A stretch of 64,000 bases of DNA from Mycobacterium fragae (GCF_002102185.1 NZ_LQOW01000028.1:1-64000); one strand, 5' to 3'. Shown: positions 18,204 to 26,118, counted from the stretch's first letter. The notes: a model not told the origin generated them from the letters alone. Translations and numbers: made by a program.

Positions 18204-19559
18204 TCACTCGCCTGCCGCCCATCTGCTCGGCGGTGGAGAACTCAGCATCTGGAACCAGGCGAAATGATAATTCGCGACGATCAGGTCCCCTGTGGCGATG
18301 CCCTCGGTAGCTGCCAGCAGCAGGCAATTGAGCAGCAGCGCGGGATCGACATCCGGGTATTGCGCCATGAGGTGGTAGCGCGCGATCTCCAGGTGGACCC
18401 GCAGCACGTCGAGCTCGACGTCAACCACTCCCGTTCCGGCCGCCCCCGCCTTGGCCAACGTGTGAACCATCCGGGGCAGGCCATCGCGCCAGTGCGTGGC
18501 CTCGGTCAGGGCCCAGCCCAGGTCGTCGACCGGCGGCAACTCCCTGGGTTGCGACGAGGTGTCCGTTTCCTCATAGTCGGTAGCCCACCCCAGCGCGTCG
18601 CCGGGCGCGTAGCTCACCGATAACGTCGTCTGTCCGAGGAGGGCCTTCGCGTTGCCGGTGCGCCGCTCCGGGACCAGCAACGTGACCTCGGCGGGCAGCG
18701 TGATCCCGGGTGGTATCCAGCCGTGCGCGAGGTCGGTCACCAGCACCGTGCTGCCGTCGTCGCGGTTGCCGATCGCCCAGCGCAACCCCGACTCCTGACG
18801 AGCGACGAACTTGAGGAGCCGATCCAACTGTTCCCGATCGGAGTCGGATCCGGCAGGCGGTTCCGGGGCAGGGGTAGGCGGAGCTTCATCGACTGACGGC
18901 TTAGCGTGGCGAGCGGGTGTCGGTGGCGCCGGCGGTTCCTCAACTGCAGGGTCCGTGATTTTCGCGAAATCCTTGAGGACCGTGGCGATCTCGTCGAGCA
19001 CCTCGGTGTCGTCCGTGTCGAACGGGGACGTTGGCCTTACCCATTTTGGCTCGGGGGTTTTCGGTTTGGCGGCCGGCGCCGGCTGCGCTTGCTCTGGCAC
19101 GCTGATCGGTTCGGTGCGGCTCTCGCCCCGATCGAGCGTGGGCGCCCGATGGCGGTCTTGCGCCGGCTCCGCACCATTTACGGGCCGGGATCCGTTGCGG
19201 AATTCCTGCCTCGCATTGCGGAGATGACGGACCGTCGACTCGACCCGTCGAACAGCAAAGGCACGGGCATCGTTGATCACCCGAGCCTCTTCGGCCTGGC
19301 GTATCGGATCGGCCATCCCCGCGCGCCTGATACCTTCCAGTTCGGCATTGGCCGCATTGACTATCCGCTGCAAATCCGCCTTCAGATATTCGACGAGTGG
19401 GGCCGTTTCAGCGGTAACCGTCGACAATTCGGCAGGCCATAACCCCCCCGTCACCCACGGGGTGCAGTCAACCGGAGAGCTGAACGCCGGAATCTGCAGC
19501 GATTCTCGGGTAGCTCTCCGCAGGCGCTGGCGCGCCGTATTCCGGCCGAAGATTGCCAC
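18204..19559 (-). CDS. DUF5631/DUF5632-type ESX-2-associated protein (Rv3899c-like)
   Basis: A 451-residue protein from a GTG start. The N-terminal helical part (about 1-125) is followed by a low-complexity Pro/Glu/Ala linker (about 125-245), then a compact C-terminal region (about 245-451). That region contains LLKFVARQESGLRWAIG, DLAHGWIPPGITLP and a long helical end (LEIARYHLMAQYPDVDPALLLNCLLLAATEGIATGD). This matches my memory of the Rv3899c/Rv2082/Rv0029-type proteins near ESX loci. No enzymatic motif, signal peptide or TM segment is seen. It is upstream of and co-directional with the YbaB-like gene. The function is unknown. Confidence 0.72.
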   Translation of the reverse strand: MAIFGRNTARQRLRRATRESLQIPAFSSPVDCTPWVTGGLWPAELSTVTAETAPLVEYLKADLQRIVNAANAELEGIRRAGMADPIRQAEEARVINDARAFAVRRVESTVRHLRNARQEFRNGSRPVNGAEPAQDRHRAPTLDRGESRTEPISVPEQAQPAPAAKPKTPEPKWVRPTSPFDTDDTEVLDEIATVLKDFAKITDPAVEEPPAPPTPARHAKPSVDEAPPTPAPEPPAGSDSDREQLDRLLKFVARQESGLRWAIGNRDDGSTVLVTDLAHGWIPPGITLPAEVTLLVPERRTGNAKALLGQTTLSVSYAPGDALGWATDYEETDTSSQPRELPPVDDLGWALTEATHWRDGLPRMVHTLAKAGAAGTGVVDVELDVLRVHLEIARYHLMAQYPDVDPALLLNCLLLAATEGIATGDLIVANYHFAWFQMLSSPPPSRWAAGE

Positions 19560-19673
19560 CGGCCAAGAGTACCGTCACTTTCAGATCGACAACTTCGCTG
19601 TTTGCTCCGCCTTGCGGTGCGGTATCGCGGCGGTGAATTGTGCGACTAAACCCGGTGTGGGTAGCGTAAGGGC

Positions 19674-19817
19674 GTGGCTGATTCTGGGCTGCAGCAGCAG
19701 CTAAACGAAGTACGCGCACTGCTTGACCGGGCGCGAGAATTGTTCGGTAGCAATCCCGTCGAGCCGCCGACCGATATCGTTCCGGATCGTGATGCCGTCA
19801 AGACCTGGATCCGCTAA
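19674..19817 (+). CDS. Small ORF, possibly the truncated start of a lost gene
   Basis: GTG start at 19674 and TAA at 19815-19817 give 47 residues: a helical N-terminal half (QQQLNEVRALLDRARELFG), then a Pro/Asp-rich end (PPTDIVPDRDAVKTWIR). It is read from the plus strand within the 268-bp gap between two minus-strand genes, at the point where genes resembling Rv3899c meet genes resembling Rv0028. The helix is amphipathic and codon third positions are GC-rich, both consistent with coding. It could be a real small protein or the stump of a gene cut by the rearrangement that joined the two blocks. I do not recognise the family. Confidence 0.35.
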   Translation: MADSGLQQQLNEVRALLDRARELFGSNPVEPPTDIVPDRDAVKTWIR

Positions 19818-19827
19818 AGCTCATACT

Positions 19828-20142
19828 CTATTGATCGGTGTCGTCGCGGCGGTGTAGTTCATGCGCCACCAACTTCTCGATTGCCACGTCGAGATCGTGC
19901 GCCGTCGGTACCTCCGCGGAGGGGGTGTAGCCCGCCGCGACGATCTCACCGCGGACTTCCAGGACTGCCTTGAGATACGAGACGTCCGCGGTCAGCAAGA
20001 TGCCTTGCGCCAAGGTTTCCGCGTCGGTGTTCATCGCGGCCTCGCTCAGCGTGACGCTGTGCATATACCCGCCCCGGCAGGACCGAACGAGAATGTGTCC
20101 GCTCGGATGCACGGTGTCGAACGCGGGATCGGCTTCTGTCAT
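19828..20142 (-). CDS. DUF2694-type ESX-associated protein (Rv0028-like)
   Basis: A 104-residue protein that resembles the DUF2694 family, found next to EspC-like genes in mycobacteria. Its N-terminal half is strand-rich (TVHPSGHILVRSCRGGYMHSVTLSE). The C-terminal half is helical (ETLAQGILLTADVSYLKAVLEVRGEIVAAG ...) and ends in a charged tail. The start overlaps the stop of the EspC-like gene by 4 bp, so the two are translated together. No signal peptide or TM is seen. The function is unknown; ESX association is inferred from the neighbour and from the run into the ESX-2 genes. Confidence 0.7.
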   Translation of the reverse strand: MTEADPAFDTVHPSGHILVRSCRGGYMHSVTLSEAAMNTDAETLAQGILLTADVSYLKAVLEVRGEIVAAGYTPSAEVPTAHDLDVAIEKLVAHELHRRDDTDQ

Positions 20143-20456
20143 TGACTGTCGTCACGGATACGTTCGAACTTGGCGGCAGATTCCGAATCGTGCTGCTCCC
20201 ACATGGCGGCCGATGTTGTCAGGTGGTGGGCAAGCTCCGCGTGGCTGTCGGCCTGTTCTTCGTAGCACTGCCGACGTTGCTCGAGCAGTTCGCGTCCGGC
20301 CTCTCGCAGTTCGCCGAAGATCGGGCCCAGCGAATCCAGGCTTTCTTGGATCTCGTGATGCGACGACTGGACCGTCCGTAGGTAGTCGGATGTCTCCTGG
20401 TGGTGGCCGGCGGCTTGCCGCAGGTTGTCGGGCACCACGTGAATTCGATCTGCCAT
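20139..20456 (-). CDS. EspC-like (DUF2580-type) ESX secretion-associated protein (Rv0027-like)
   Basis: A 105-residue, almost fully helical protein with the size and pattern of EspC/WXG-like ESX secretion-associated proteins. It starts MADRIHVVPDNLRQAAGHHQE, the common opening of DUF2580 members, then a long heptad-rich region (LREAGRELLEQRRQCYEEQADSHAELAHHL). A Y-E-E-Q-A occurs internally; no clear YxxxD/E is seen at the C terminus. It overlaps the DUF2694-type gene by 4 bp. It is a candidate substrate or partner for ESX-2 given the continuous minus-strand gene run; this is inference. Confidence 0.7.
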   Translation of the reverse strand: MADRIHVVPDNLRQAAGHHQETSDYLRTVQSSHHEIQESLDSLGPIFGELREAGRELLEQRRQCYEEQADSHAELAHHLTTSAAMWEQHDSESAAKFERIRDDSQ

Positions 20457-20501
20457 CCGCTGTCTCCTGTTGATCTGCCGGCGAGCCGCCGGATTCCTTA
20501 A

Positions 20502-21947
20502 CTATGGTCTGCCGGTGCTCGCCGGCCGGGTGGGCGCGGGCGGGTCCGTCCTGGCCGGTGCGACCGGTGCGACCGGCGCAGGCGGGTGCTCCCAGCCTAG
20601 GAAGCTGGGCCCGCTCACGGTGGAAATGTGCTGGATCTGACCGTTCAGCAGCGCACGGCTTTCACGGAGGGCAAGCGCGTGACGATCGGTGAACATGCCG
20701 ATGTCTCCGGGCACGACATTCGACGGGTCCACGGGGTCGGTCACCGCGGTCCCCGGCGGCGGGATGGTGATTCCCTGCTGGCGGAAGGCATCTGCGATGG
20801 GCGCGCCGCCCGCCGCGGCCTGGATGGCTTCGGCGAGCTGGGGGTTGGCAGCAGTCACCGTTTCGCCGTTCGGCAGGGTGATCGTGGTTGGGCCACTCGC
20901 GGGCGGTTGTACACTGGCAGCTTGCGGTTCGGCGTCCTCGTGGTCTGGCGGGTCATCGCTTTCGGTGTCGGGGGACGGCCGGTCGCGCGGATCGTCCGAT
21001 TCCAGCAGCGCGTCATCAGGTTCTCTCGGCGACCGGGGCTCAGCGCCTGACAATGGCCCGGGCAGTGGAAACCCGGTCGGCATCGCCCCGGGCAGCGCTG
21101 CCCCGCCCGGAACCGCTCCCCCACCAAATGAGGGGATGCTCGGCATCGGCGCCGGCCCCGCTGTCGGCGCCGTCTGCGCCGTCTGCGCCGGCATGTCCTC
21201 AGGTAGCAAGCCGGAATCTTCGCCGAGCAGCGGATCGGGGTATGGATCCATTGCGGGTTCGGGGGGTGCCGTCCGAGGTTGGCCGACGGCCGTGGCCGGC
21301 GAGCCTGCCGGTCCGGCTATCGACGGGTGGCGTTCACCGGTGTCCTCGTCCGCGGGCTTGGCGGCACTGTAGAGAGATGTCCACGCGGCCATCAGTGCCG
21401 ACTTCGATGTGTCGTCAAGGCTCGCCGTGGCGACCACGGCGCGGATATCCCTGAGCTTGCCGACCAGGAACCGCTGGAAGTCCCGCGCCCCGGCCGGGGT
21501 GTCCAGATCGGATCGCGTTCTCACCGCCGCCTCGATATCCTGCTGCAGACCGTTCAGCGCTTCCCTGCCCTCGGCGGTCTTTTGGTGCGCATTGAGCACT
21601 GCGTCGATCACTTGCAGATCGAGCTGCGCGGTTGCTGAGTTCTGCTGTGCCAGAGCGGCTTCGGCGTCCCTGATTGCGTCGGCTGCCTCGCCCTCCTGAT
21701 GATCGGAGACACACCCGCCACTTGGGCGTGACGGGAAAAGCATTTCCCCGGTCGTCGGGTTGAACAGATCGGGATGTTGTCGGCGGATCCTGCCAAGCAG
21801 CCCGTCGAGTTGTTGTGGACTTGCCGCGAAGATCGTCACCACATCCGTCGCGTCTTGCGGCGTCAGCCCGCTCAGCCACGCTTTCGGGTCGCCCGTGCAT
21901 TGCTTGACGTGCTCGATCGCGACGAGCACGTCGTTAGGCGTTGCCAT
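20502..21947 (-). CDS. DUF4226-type protein with proline-rich linker and NlpC-like C-terminal segment (Rv0026-like)
   Basis: A 481-residue protein. Residues about 1-75 form a helical region, and about 85-190 carry the DUF4226-type helical hairpin (TAEGREALNGLQQDIEAAV ... DTPAGARDFQRFLVGKLRDIRAVVATA). A linker rich in Pro, Ala and Gly spans about 195-350. The C-terminal domain (about 350-465) reads TITLPNGETVTAANPQLAEAI, then VVPGDIGMFTDRHALAL, ending in a Pro tail. PGDIGMF...HALAL looks like the second half of an NlpC/P60 domain, but no catalytic Cys precedes it. There is no signal peptide or TM. It precedes the EspC-like gene by 45 bp. The function is unknown; a cell-wall-related or secreted role is inferred from the shared module. 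Confidence 0.72.
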   Translation of the reverse strand: MATPNDVLVAIEHVKQCTGDPKAWLSGLTPQDATDVVTIFAASPQQLDGLLGRIRRQHPDLFNPTTGEMLFPSRPSGGCVSDHQEGEAADAIRDAEAALAQQNSATAQLDLQVIDAVLNAHQKTAEGREALNGLQQDIEAAVRTRSDLDTPAGARDFQRFLVGKLRDIRAVVATASLDDTSKSALMAAWTSLYSAAKPADEDTGERHPSIAGPAGSPATAVGQPRTAPPEPAMDPYPDPLLGEDSGLLPEDMPAQTAQTAPTAGPAPMPSIPSFGGGAVPGGAALPGAMPTGFPLPGPLSGAEPRSPREPDDALLESDDPRDRPSPDTESDDPPDHEDAEPQAASVQPPASGPTTITLPNGETVTAANPQLAEAIQAAAGGAPIADAFRQQGITIPPPGTAVTDPVDPSNVVPGDIGMFTDRHALALRESRALLNGQIQHISTVSGPSFLGWEHPPAPVAPVAPARTDPPAPTRPASTGRP

Positions 21948-22051
21948 TGCTCAGGCGAGCGACGACGCGTAGCTGTGCGGCCCCAACATGCTGGCGACAG
22001 TAGCCAGGTGGGTCATACTCGACAATTCACCGACGACTGGCCTGTCAGGCG

Positions 22052-22414
22052 TTAGCCGGCCGAGGCGGTATAGCGCGGCAGCACCTCTTCCAAGGCTGCT
22101 TTTTTGGCGCCGTCGAGCTCGTGGGCGTGTGCCACGACGGCGATGATTTCACGTTGCTTGGCGATCAGGAACTTCTGAAACTCGCGCGCCCCCAACGGGG
22201 TATCGACGGCCATGAGGGCCTGGTTCTCGACAGCGCGGTCGATTTCGGCGGCGATGGCATCGAGGCGCCTGCGGCCCTCAACCGTTGCAGCATGCGCGCT
22301 GACGAGTGCCTCGGTGATGATACGGTCGGCCTCGGCGGCGGCACCGTGTTGCTTCGATAGCGCGGCCTGCTTGGCCTGGATCGCACCGATCGAGAGCCCG
22401 GCCTGGTCCGTCAT
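22052..22414 (-). CDS. DUF4226-type small helical protein (Rv0025-like)
   Basis: The ATG at 22414 gives exactly 120 residues, the length I recall for Rv0025; the frame extends upstream, but that part overlaps the coding sequence of the preceding gene. The protein is essentially the DUF4226 helical hairpin alone: [18 protein letters not shown], then [27 protein letters not shown]. The same D-T-P-x-(G/A)-x-(R/Q)-(E/D) signature occurs in the two hydrolases and the 481-residue protein of this cluster. No catalytic motif is present. It lies 44 bp downstream of the NlpC/P60 gene and 104 bp upstream of the next gene. The function is unknown. Confidence 0.72.
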   Translation of the reverse strand: MTDQAGLSIGAIQAKQAALSKQHGAAAEADRIITEALVSAHAATVEGRRRLDAIAAEIDRAVENQALMAVDTPLGAREFQKFLIAKQREIIAVVAHAHELDGAKKAALEEVLPRYTASAG

Positions 22415-22458
22415 GGCTTGACCGTACTCAGGCGCTCGGCGCTCAACAACCATTCCTG

Positions 22459-23292
22459 TCACCCCAAGGGACGTCGGATCTGCACGTTTCCGCCCAGCGG
22501 GCTGATCCGCACCGTCGCGCCGGCATGGGGCGCCTCGACGACCAGGTTGTTGCCGATGGCCATCTGTACATGTCCCGCGTTGGGGAAGACGAGGTCGCCC
22601 GGGCGCACCTGTGAGCGCGGAACCGCAATTCCGTCGTAGATCTGCTGATAAGTGGTGCGGTCCAAGTGAATTCCCGCCCGCGCGTAAGACCACTGGGTCA
22701 GTCCCGAACAATCGAACCGGTCAGGTCCGGTTGCTCCCCACATATAGGGCTTGCCCAGCCGCGATAGCGCCGCCCGCACGGCGATACCGGCACGGCTGCT
22801 CGCCGGCGGTAGTCGCAGCCCGGCCACCCGTGCGCGGCGCCGCGAACGGCGGTAGCGCAATGCCCGCAACAGCGCCCGATGTCGTCGGGACTGCTGACGC
22901 GCCGATACAACATGGCCGCGTTGAGCGCGTAACCGTGTCACCCGACGGCGGATCGCCTCACGCTGCGCCATCGGGGTGTCCGGTATCGCGGTATCCGCGC
23001 GGGCCTCGTCGAGAACGCTTTTCGTCAGCCTGCGGGCGGTGGAGTGGTCCTGGCGAGCGTGCGCGAGGATCGTCGCGACCGCATCATCTGTCGTCGCGGC
23101 CGATCGCAGGGCTTCGCGGCTGTGTCCGACTGACTGCCGATAAAGCCCATGTCCCCCACCGGTATTCAGCCCCGCCGCTCGCTGCAGCAATCGATCTACG
23201 TGCGCAGTGTCGGCGTTCAGGGTTGGCTCGCGAGTATCGGCCGCGAACAGTTCATGCGCTCGCGTCAACGCGTCCAGTTCAGTTCCGCTCAC
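22459..23292 (-). CDS. NlpC/P60 cell-wall peptidase with DUF4226-like N-terminal module (Rv0024-like)
   Basis: Probable gamma-D-glutamyl-diamino acid endopeptidase of the NlpC/P60 family, related to the Rip proteins. The GTG at 23292 overlaps the end of the XRE gene by 14 bp and gives 277 residues (about 281 in Rv0024). The catalytic triad is visible: Cys195 (FDCSGLTQW), His241 (AGHVQMAI) and His256 (EAPHAG). Residues about 60-146 are the helical module shared with the lytic transglycosylase at 17013-17837. There is no signal peptide, unlike RipA/B. It heads a run of six genes leading into the ESX-2 locus, so secretion by ESX-2 or action in the cytosol are both open. Confidence 0.85.
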   Translation of the reverse strand: MSGTELDALTRAHELFAADTREPTLNADTAHVDRLLQRAAGLNTGGGHGLYRQSVGHSREALRSAATTDDAVATILAHARQDHSTARRLTKSVLDEARADTAIPDTPMAQREAIRRRVTRLRAQRGHVVSARQQSRRHRALLRALRYRRSRRRARVAGLRLPPASSRAGIAVRAALSRLGKPYMWGATGPDRFDCSGLTQWSYARAGIHLDRTTYQQIYDGIAVPRSQVRPGDLVFPNAGHVQMAIGNNLVVEAPHAGATVRISPLGGNVQIRRPLG

Positions 23293-24070
23293 TGCCCTCC
23301 CCCAAGCCGGTCTCGTCACTAGCGTCGGTGGATTCGACCATCTCCGCGAAAGCACGCACGCGCGGAAGCGCTCCCGGCGGGATGACGCCTCGATTGCGGA
23401 TATCCCACAGCTCCTCGACGGTGACACCGAGCAGAGCGGCGATGACCGGCTCGGGTAGCGATGACTGTGCGCAGGCTCGGTCGAATTGGGCACCCAGGCT
23501 CAAAGGCATGCGGTTGAGGAGAGCGCTGCGCGTGGTCTCCAACGCCTCCAGGTGTTGCATCAGCCGTCCTGCAGAATCCGCGCCGGCATTGACCGCGACC
23601 CGCCAGGAGCTGGCGGCCAGCATCTCCGCCTTCACGCATTGGTCGATCACAGAAAGAATATACGACTCATATTCGTTTGATGTCGCCTCAGGTAACCGTT
23701 CGATCACCGAGTTCAGCGCCGCCAGCTGGGCTCCGGCGTATCCCTCCAGCACGTCAGCGTCGCTGTGGCGATCCACCACGATCGCACCCGAGTGCCGGGC
23801 GGGCGGCTGCTGCGCAGGCGTCACCGCGGTCAGGCGCGCCAGTTCGGCCTCGGGATCAGCGGCGACAACCAGTCGCGAATAGGTGCCAGGCGGCAAGCCT
23901 AGCCCATTCTCAACCTTCTGAACTGTGCTTTTGTGTGGCTTGCGGGCGCCTCGCTCCAAGTAGCTCAGACCCATGATGCTCACGCCGGTCGCGGCGGCGA
24001 GGTCGGCCAGCGACCAGTCCCTTGCTTCGCGCAGCGCCCGGATCGCCGCTCCCGCCGCTTCGCGGCTCAC
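23279..24070 (-). CDS. XRE-family transcriptional regulator (Rv0023-like)
   Basis: DNA-binding regulator. The GTG at 24070 gives 263 residues starting SREAAGAAIRALREARDW, the conserved start of Rv0023-type proteins. A Cro/CI helix-turn-helix occupies about residues 8-60 (WSLADLAAATGVSIMGLSYLERGARKPHKST). The rest is a helical domain, probably for oligomerisation or ligand binding, with conserved YILSVIDQCVKAEMLAASSWRVAVNAGADS. Its 3' end overlaps the NlpC/P60 gene by 14 bp, so it is the first gene of the minus-strand run. It is divergent from the whiB5-like gene across 143 bp containing two short palindromes and probably controls that region; this is inference. Confidence 0.85.
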   Translation of the reverse strand: MSREAAGAAIRALREARDWSLADLAAATGVSIMGLSYLERGARKPHKSTVQKVENGLGLPPGTYSRLVVAADPEAELARLTAVTPAQQPPARHSGAIVVDRHSDADVLEGYAGAQLAALNSVIERLPEATSNEYESYILSVIDQCVKAEMLAASSWRVAVNAGADSAGRLMQHLEALETTRSALLNRMPLSLGAQFDRACAQSSLPEPVIAALLGVTVEELWDIRNRGVIPPGALPRVRAFAEMVESTDASDETGLGEGSERN

Positions 24071-24213
24071 CGCAGCGCTCCGGCCATATTCGGATACTAC
24101 ACAGACCTGGCCATATCCTTTGGTATATACGATTCTGTCACGTTTCTCTTGCCTAAGGGCCGCCATCTCGTATACGCTTTTGCCTACGTTTTGAGCCCAG
24201 CGGAGGCGGACAG
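24071..24213. promoter_or_regulatory. Divergent control region between XRE regulator and whiB5-like gene
   Basis: This region is more AT-rich than its surroundings. It contains two 8-bp palindromes, GTATATAC at 24123-24130 and CGTATACG at 24169-24176, centred 46 bp apart and sharing a GTATA/TATAC core. It also has a repeated TTGCCTA at 24149 and near 24180. A purine-rich GGAGGCGG sits about 10 bp before the whiB5 ATG. The palindromes are plausible operators for the XRE protein, and the TATA-like sequences could be -10 elements in either direction. This is pattern-based only. Confidence 0.4.
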
Positions 24214-24630
24214 ATGGCACATCCCTGCGCGGTCAACCCAGAATTGTGGTTTGGCTATGCCGACGACGACGGCGGCGATGGAGCCGCCAAGGCGCGCGCC
24301 TATGAGCAGTCGGCCACTGAGGCGCGACTGCTTTGCCTGCGCCGGTGCCCGCTGGCCCAGCAGCGGCTGTGCGCGCAATACGCGGTGGAGAACCGCGAAG
24401 AATATGGCGTCTGGGCGGGTGTCAAGCTGCCCGGCGGCCAATACCGCAAGCGGCAACAGTTGGCTCGCGCTCACGAAACCTTGCGCCGGATTGCCCGCGG
24501 CGAGATCAATTCGAGGCAGTTGCCCGACAATGCAGCCCTGCTGGCCCGGCGTGAGGGCGAGGCCGTCGCAGTCACCGCCACGGTGTTTCACCTGCCGGTC
24601 CGCCAGGCCGGGCCGAGATCGGCGGCCTGA
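24214..24630 (+). CDS. whiB5: WhiB-family iron-sulfur transcriptional regulator, WhiB5-like
   Basis: Redox-sensitive Fe-S transcription factor of the actinobacterial WhiB family. The 138 residues match WhiB5 (139 in M. tuberculosis). Four cysteines are C5, C41, C45 and C53 (LCLRRCPLAQQRLC); the last three are spaced C-x3-C-x7-C, wider than the common C-x2-C-x5-C. The turn GVWAGVKLPGG (about 66-76) and the basic RKRQQ DNA-binding tail follow. It starts MAHP as WhiB5 does and sits next to the Rv0023-like regulator, as in M. tuberculosis, which supports the symbol. The M. tuberculosis WhiB5 regulon reportedly includes type VII secretion genes, so proximity to ESX-2 is suggestive. Confidence 0.82.
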   Translation: MAHPCAVNPELWFGYADDDGGDGAAKARAYEQSATEARLLCLRRCPLAQQRLCAQYAVENREEYGVWAGVKLPGGQYRKRQQLARAHETLRRIARGEINSRQLPDNAALLARREGEAVAVTATVFHLPVRQAGPRSAA

Positions 24631-24701
24631 CTACCCGCAGCCGTTTGGTTGGATCGGTCGACAGGGGGTACTAACAACCTCAGTCGACTCAACGGGGATC
24701 C

Positions 24702-26084
24702 ATGGGCTTTGATCTGACGCCGACGGCGGCACAACACGATCTTGCGCGGCGCACGCACGATTTCGCCGAATCCGTGATACGTCCGGTTGCCCTCGAATAC
24801 GACCAGCGTCAGGAGTTCCCGTGGCCGGTGCTCGAGGAAGCGGCCGAGCGCGGTTTCTACAGTCCGCTGTTCTACCGTGACCTCATCGGTGACCCCACGG
24901 GCCTCACCTTGCCGATGTTCATGGAAGAGCTGTTTTGGGGTTGCGCGGGAATCGGTTTGGCGATCGTGATGCCGGCGTTGGCGCTCTCGGCTATCGGGCA
25001 GGCCGCGTCCCCGGAGCAGATGCTGGAATGGGCGCCGGAATGTTTCGGAACACCCGGCGACCTCAAGCTGGCCGCGCTGGCCATTTCCGAGCCCGAGGGC
25101 GGCAGCGATGTTCGCAATCTGCGGACCCGGGCCAAGCGCGACGGTGACGACTGGGTTATCGACGGTCACAAGATGTGGATCGGCAATGGCGGTATCGCCA
25201 ATGTCCACGTGGTCAACGCCGTCGTCGACGAGGAGCTCGGCCACCGGGGTCAGGCGTTGTTCATTGTTCCGGGGGGCACTCCCGGTTTGGAGCTCGTACG
25301 CAAACTCGACAAATTGGGCTGTCGCGCGTCGCACACCGCGGAATTGCGGTTTGACGGGGTGCGGGTTCCGGGAGCCAATCTGCTTGGCGGGCAAGAAAAG
25401 CTCGAACACAAACTGGCCAAAGCGCGAGAAGCCCTCGCCGGTGGAAAACGTTCGGGCTCAGCAACGTTGGGTACCTTCGAGCAGACTCGCCCGATGGTCG
25501 CGGCTCAAGCGATCGGTATCGCGCGCGCCGCGCTGGAATATGCCACCGCCTATGCCACCCGCCGGGAGGCATTCGGTGGGCCGATAATCGACAACCAAGG
25601 CATCGCGTTTCCATTGGCGGAGCTGGCCACTCAGATCGATGCAGCACGGCTGCTGACGTGGCGGGCGTCTTGGATGGCGGCCCAGGGGATCCCGTTCGAG
25701 CGCGGCGAGGGTTCGATGTCGAAGATGGCCGCCAGCGAGGTCGCTGTCAGAGCCACTGAGCGGGCCATCCAGACCATGGGCGGTTGGGGCTACATCACCG
25801 ATCACCCGGTGGAGAAGTGGTATCGAGATGCCAAGCTGTACACAATATTTGAGGGAACCAGTGAAATTCAGCGGATTGTCATATCTCAGGCGCTGGGCGC
25901 GTCTGAAGGCGGTCCGCCGCTGCACGTCGAGATCGAGCCGTCCGGCGGACCGCTGAACCGGATGTTCGGCCGCGGCACTCCCATCAGGGCTCGCGCAGCG
26001 AGTGCGGCGCTGACCGTGCAAGACCGGCTTCCCGAACCGGTGAAGCGGGTCGCCATGAAAGTATTGCGGCCCCCGCGCAAATGA
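24702..26084 (+). CDS. Acyl-CoA dehydrogenase family flavoenzyme
   Basis: FAD-dependent acyl-CoA dehydrogenase, oxidising an acyl-CoA thioester at the alpha-beta bond; the substrate is unknown. The 460 residues show the N-terminal helical domain, the middle strand domain (LAALAISEPEGGSDV ... GHKMWIGNGGIANVHVV) and the C-terminal helical domain (AFGGPIIDNQGIAFPLAELATQIDAARLL). Signatures are RATERAIQTMGGWGYITDHPVEKWYRDAKLYTIFEGTSE, with Glu384 (IFEGTSE) as the likely catalytic base. A charged insert of about 30 residues (EKLEHKLAKAREALAGGKRSGS) lies before the C-terminal domain, and a tail of about 75 residues follows the FEGTSE box. It is 71 bp after whiB5. No counterpart sits here in M. tuberculosis as I recall it. 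Confidence 0.9.
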   Translation: MGFDLTPTAAQHDLARRTHDFAESVIRPVALEYDQRQEFPWPVLEEAAERGFYSPLFYRDLIGDPTGLTLPMFMEELFWGCAGIGLAIVMPALALSAIGQAASPEQMLEWAPECFGTPGDLKLAALAISEPEGGSDVRNLRTRAKRDGDDWVIDGHKMWIGNGGIANVHVVNAVVDEELGHRGQALFIVPGGTPGLELVRKLDKLGCRASHTAELRFDGVRVPGANLLGGQEKLEHKLAKAREALAGGKRSGSATLGTFEQTRPMVAAQAIGIARAALEYATAYATRREAFGGPIIDNQGIAFPLAELATQIDAARLLTWRASWMAAQGIPFERGEGSMSKMAASEVAVRATERAIQTMGGWGYITDHPVEKWYRDAKLYTIFEGTSEIQRIVISQALGASEGGPPLHVEIEPSGGPLNRMFGRGTPIRARAASAALTVQDRLPEPVKRVAMKVLRPPRK

Positions 26085-26118
26085 ACGAACATCCGACCGC
26101 CGTACCGAAAGGATGCAG

